Assembly: GCA_008360955.1 (NCBI GenBank)
Contig: LUCM01000606.1
Location: forward strand, 70,440 to 134,439
Direction: 5' to 3'
DNA length: 64,000 nt
Source of the DNA: Fasciolopsis buskii
Lineage: Eukaryota > Platyhelminthes > Trematoda > Plagiorchiida > Fasciolidae
How positions within the stretch are numbered: the stretch's first letter is position 1; each line of letters starts with the position of its first letter. The position numbers and the translations under genes were made by a program. The notes beneath the pieces were generated by a model. It ran no database searches and was not told where the DNA came from. It saw nothing but the letters and a program-made list of their open reading frames with translations. This document shows, piece after piece, positions 60,790 to 64,000 of this stretch.

Positions 60790-62100
60790 ATCATTATTGT
60801 TCAGCGTTAAACAGCAAGGCAAGCCTCACTGACCACTGCCTTTTCCCCAGAGTTACAAATTTCTATAAAAAGAGTGAATATCCAAGGGAATAGGGAGTGG
60901 ACCTACACAGGTGGGAAAAGATAAGATGCCGTTGCAGCCAACAAATGGAACACAGTCTAACTGTACAAACGCACCCTTTCAATCACTCTGATTCGATAGA
61001 AAATAACAATACGATCGCTACTGTTGGCGGATCATTGCCATATCCCTTAGTACCTCCAGCCGGCTTGCTGGCGAGTCTTTGGGACCCCAAACATGAAGGC
61101 GTCAGACACCCATTTAACTAAAATTTGCTGTACATTTTCTCATCCCACATTGCCAAATCATCTGTTGATCTCCACATGGCTTCTTCCGTTTCTTTGAGAG
61201 GAACACAAACTAGGGTACGATATGGTAGACGAGTGTTCGCCATATGCAACACGTGACCCAAAAAACGTAGTCTACTAAGCTTCACGCGCTGAAATAAGGT
61301 ATCCTGAGAGATAGCTTGTCACAATCTAACCGACGATGCACCGTGTATTCTGAGCGCCCACTAAAGCATATTGACAGATTAGGGCACATTACCGCGGGAT
61401 CGGAATCGAGGGAAGTGCTTCCATCGCTGACTTGAAGAGGGCAAACACGAAATGGCGTGCTGACGATTGGAACGTCCGAAGCTCTTACTGGCGATAAACT
61501 GATGGTCTGAGCACAGAGCCAATAAACGTTCTTCGTGTTCAGAACGACAGGAATTGAGACCTACAAGATGCGCCTCATTCGAGGACAGCCGATCTACTCT
61601 AGCATTCATGTCTCCTCCCAAAATTACGAAGGCAACCCGCCTCGCTGTAGGTAAGAGGTCGTGCAGTGTCCTTGACCGCATTTGGGCTGCAATCCGTTGG
61701 CGTGCACGCTGAGACAACAAACAAGTTGCGCCTATCAGAGCGACAACCGTTTATTTGGCATGAACCTCTAAGTCTGACTGTGCATAGCCAGCTATCAACT
61801 GGGATCCGGTCAAGTAATGCAGCCGCAGCCGCAGCCTCAGGATTCCCGGAAAGACACAAATGAAACTTCACCGAAGGACAAGATGGGAATGTCAGACCGA
61901 TAACAAAGATGGAGTTTTGAGTGCGAGTCTCTTGGACACAGCATGCATCGACGGCTAAGGTCACCGAGGCATGAGCAAAACTCCTGGTGAGATAGACGCA
62001 TCAGTGTTCGCAAACTGAAAGAGGCTAGTTTGAAGAAGCATCAAGGACAATGAAGTGCATCAGCCGGCGGAAACTGGATCGCAAAGATTTGGATGCTAAC
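60790..62100 (-). mobile_element. RTE-like LINE copy DE with internal deletion of linker and RT
   Basis: The minus strand starts near 62,090. The endonuclease follows: VDACCVQETRTQN, PEAAAAAALLDRIPVDSWLC, LFVVSACTPTDCSPNAVKD, then after a frameshift LGGDMNARVDRLSSNEAHLV and HEERLLALCSDHQF, ending near SSSQRWKHF (about 61,410). Within 60 bases the sequence jumps to DTLFQRVKLSRLRFLGHVLH and YRTLVCVPLKE of the C-terminal domain, then to the 3' UTR (61,000-60,795), which ends CGCTGAACAATAATGATG. The linker and whole RT, about 1.7 kb in copy A terms, are missing at about 61,370. The endonuclease has also lost a few residues after the alanine run (the GVGVVLS part). It is thus a short internally deleted derivative with both ends present. 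Confidence 0.85.
61599..61964 (-). pseudogene. RTE-like LINE endonuclease, N-terminal half (copy DE)
   Basis: A 121-codon frame: AVDACCVQETRTQNSIFVIG covers the conserved (Q/S)ETR glutamate motif of APE-type endonucleases; SGNPEAAAAAALLDRIPVDS and VVSACTPTDCSPNAVKD follow. The next part of the domain continues in another frame from 61,720 (GGDMNARVDRLSS). The enzyme would nick genomic DNA to prime reverse transcription. The deletion of the usual glycine-valine stretch after the alanines and the frameshift make activity unlikely. Confidence 0.85.
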
Positions 62101-62502
62101 ATTCACCTCATCATGGTCGTTGAGTGCTAAAAAGCAAGATAAGTCGCACTGATCGCAGCCTTTGCCTCACAGTTACGTGCTTCTAGAACAACAGTGACTA
62201 TCCAGAGAGTGGTTCTACACAAGTCTAAATGTACAAACGCGCTTATTCAGTCATTCTAACTCGACGAAAAACAACAAGATGGCCGCTGTTCACGGTTGCT
62301 TTCCATATCCTCCAGTCGCCGGCTAGCAAGTTGACGGGACACAAAGCATCCTCAATTACCCCGTCCAAGACGAAGTTGAGCAGGAATGGAGAGATGGGAC
62401 ACCGTTGTCGAACGCCACTAGTCGTTTCGAATGAACTTGTTAGTTCACGGTAAACTCTCAGGCGACCACAAGTATGCAAATACAATACTCGCAAGAGGTT
62501 CG

Positions 62503-62875
62503 CGAACTTCGCTGGCATACCACTCCGGTGGAGAGCACTGAATAGTGCTGTCCGATCCACTGAGTAGAATGCACCTTTCAGATCGAGATATACTACGATC
62601 GTACGGCGGCGGTGTGTGTGTGTGTGTGTGCGACACGTTTCCAGTAACTGTCGAAAAGTGAATATCTGGTCGACGCAACCCCGACCTGGACGAAATCCGG
62701 CCTACTGTTCGCGGATGTTACTCTCGCGAACCGACGTCAAACGACGCAGCACTATCGAAGCTAAGACCTTATTGACCATCGGAATTAAACTAATTCCCCG
62801 ATGATTGCTGCGGTCAACTCACGATAACGGAATACGCTCCTTGTTCCAAATATCAAGAAGCAAAGAGGTCAGTGA
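62503..62875 (-). repeat. Inverted near-identical partner of 46,302-46,672
   Basis: See the plus-strand partner: 373 bases here against 371 there, the difference being one GT dinucleotide, plus one substitution. The upper edge coincides with the single n at 62,876; at the lower edge sequence divergence begins directly after CGAAGTTCG. Confidence 0.95.
62612..62630. repeat. (GT)n microsatellite inside the copied RT block
   Basis: A 19-base GT run, the complement of the (CA)n at 46,547-46,563 and one dinucleotide longer. Confidence 0.95.
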
Positions 62876-63691
62876 NGTACAATCAGTATCTCGCCGCATG
62901 AAAACGGAATGCGCTCCTCATTCCAAATATCATGAGGCAAGGAGGTAAGTGATTTCACCAGAATTTCCCCACGCAATTGGAAAAGAAATGGGAGAAGTTC
63001 ATCGGGACCGGCTGCTTTTTCCCTGTTCAGAAGCCGAATGATCGACTGCATTTCCACTTCCGTTGGGGGTCAAGTGACACCTCCAAAGGATTCACAGCTG
63101 CAGACGTCGGCATAAATACGTAAGCGTTCGGACGGCCAAACTGATCCTAGAAATGCTCTGTCTCAACGGTCCAGCCTTTGTTATCTACCATGGATGGGCT
63201 CTCCAGTCCTATCGCACACGACTTCACTAACCGAAGTTCATCGCCCACCGCAGTTACGTATAAGCTTAAACAGTCTTTGGCTGTTATCTGAAGCGGCCAC
63301 CACTTCCATCTCTTCGGCTGCCTTAACCCACCAGGTTTCGCAGTCATTCTTAAAACTTATCGGTAACGGATGCTGCAACTTTCGCCGTACCTGATTCACT
63401 TCTTTGTAGTTAGGAAGCTGAAGTTTTTCTTCAATAGACCCAGAGAGCCTTGCGAGATCCAGTTTCTTTGATGAACGCTAGATCTAGGGCCACAGACGAT
63501 ACCTGCTGCCAAATGCATCGCCTGCTTGATTTCGTCCCAGCGCTAGTCCTCACTTCTGCTCGTCGGAGTTCTTAGTTCATCTGATAGTTTCTGCTCATAG
63601 CTTTTGCAAACAGCCGAATGAGACAGTCATTTGATAGCCAATCGAGTTTGTGGCCTGCGTCGATAACCGTTGAGCGGTAGCAAAAATCGCA

Positions 63692-64000
63692 TTAAAACCA
63701 ACGCAACGCATGATTCGATTGGACCCACATGGTCCAGTATGATCTACAGCTCTGGACAGAACCGCGCCAATGGTAGCTAACTGTGATATGGTCAGTCTGA
63801 CTCATGGTACCTGTCGATTTAGAGCGCCATGTCGCTGTGTGACGCGAACTGTGTCGAAAATTCGTACTAGATAGGAATAAATGATTATCTGCACAGAATT
63901 GGAGGAGTCTTTCTCCGTTATCTGTTCGCTGAGCATGCAAGGCGCATCGCCCACCTAAACAGGACTCCGATGCACTAAGTTTTTCAACTTGCGCATTAAA
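63692..64000 (-). pseudogene. RTE-like LINE endonuclease C-terminal part (copy F), cut by window edge
   Basis: Open from the window edge to the stop at 63,692: NAQV (from the DMNAQV active-site motif), TDNGERLLQFCADNHLFLSS, TNFRHSSRHTATWRSKS, TDHITVSYHWRGSVQ (QIDHI catalytic block with Q changed to T) and SNHALRW (SDHALV histidine motif, D changed to N). The D-to-N change in the last motif and the stop straight after argue against activity. The missing N-terminal half lies beyond position 64,000. Confidence 0.88.

Larger units (their letters stand above)
62106..64000 (-). mobile_element. RTE-like LINE copy F, internally deleted and carrying a foreign RT block
   Basis: The copy runs off the window end. 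From 64,000 the minus strand reads NAQVEKLSASESCLGGR, then TDNGERLLQFCADNHLFLSS, TDHITVSYHWRGSVQSCRSY (endonuclease end), the linker (63,680-63,060), and IIRLLNREKAAGPDELLPFL, SLTSLPHDIWNEERIPFSCG (to 62,877). After the ambiguous base at 62,876 the same RT segment starts again as SLTSLLLDIWNKERIPLS in a block nearly identical to copy A (to 62,503). It then continues in its own sequence: RVYRELTSSFETTSGVRQRC, PISPFLLNFVLDGVIEDAL. At about 62,338 it jumps to the protein end (LLAGDWRIWKATVN) and 3' UTR, removing about 770 bases relative to copy A, including the YADD box. The 3' end at 62,106 reads ACCATGATGAGG. Confidence 0.9.

Noticed and set aside
60897..61121. Plus-strand ORF MDLHRWEKIRCRCSQQ, repeated antisense at 47.46-47.77 kb, as a gene
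   Set aside because: Antisense of the RTE-like LINE C-terminus and 3' UTR.
62616..62804. Plus-strand 62-codon ORF identical to part of a minus-strand ORF at 46.4-46.6 kb, as a conserved small protein
   Set aside because: It is the antisense reading of the duplicated RT block; identity comes from the DNA duplication, not protein selection.
1..64000. CRISPR arrays, rRNA genes, bacterial operons or attachment sites
   Set aside because: No regularly spaced direct repeats, rRNA-like conserved blocks or prokaryotic gene organisation were seen.

Overview
The window reads as non-coding, transposon-rich nuclear DNA of a flatworm, most likely a digenean trematode. There are no operons, ribosome binding sites or densely packed long ORFs, and the DNA is moderately AT-rich with (TA)n and (CA)n microsatellites. 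The only proteins I recognise are retrotransposon proteins. The best preserved carry signatures that are very common in platyhelminth LINEs: C-terminal blocks of the type VFDHRC, RLRWLGHVLRM, GGQ.MTWQRGMK and RLPGWGPRD, then a tryptophan-rich end. A pair of diverged LTRs next to a tRNA-Trp-like primer site fits the CsRn1-type Gypsy elements described from flukes. Genus and species cannot be fixed from this sequence.

Layout. 1-26 kb is mostly anonymous sequence with small CR1-type LINE scraps (about 1.6 kb and 20.6 kb) and one inverted LTR copy (6.7-7.3 kb). At 26.5-27.0 kb an RTE-type LINE tail on the minus strand abuts a decayed CR1-type reverse transcriptase on the plus strand. From 29.8 to 32.1 kb the minus strand carries a decayed CR1-type LINE with recognisable endonuclease and RT. 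34.4, 42.2 and 42.9-44.1 kb hold more CR1-type pieces on the plus strand. 44.5-45.1 kb is an endonuclease fragment from a second LINE lineage. 45.6-47.9 kb is the best RTE-like LINE (copy A, plus strand). 52.3 kb holds another tail, and 54.4-55.0 kb holds the second LTR. From 59.0 kb to the window end, three RTE-like LINE copies lie on the minus strand in the same orientation (C, DE and F); two of them have large internal deletions. tRNA-derived SINE-like units are seen at 28.6, 37.2 and 48.9 kb.

The most striking observation is a 371-bp block of copy A (46,302-46,672) that recurs inverted in copy F (62,503-62,875) with one substitution and one dinucleotide-repeat difference, while the sequence on either side is far more diverged. 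The inner edge of the F block is a single ambiguous base (n, 62,876), and the same RT segment is read a second time, from a different LINE sequence, directly beyond it. This is either a recent conversion or recombination tract or an assembly join.

I found no host gene I can defend. The longest ORFs outside LINEs are about 135-138 codons, roughly what chance gives in 64 kb of this composition. One serine-rich ORF with splice-like borders (55,471-55,598, minus) is offered as a weak exon candidate. No element here looks able to move: every recognisable RT or endonuclease frame is broken by stops, frameshifts or deletions.
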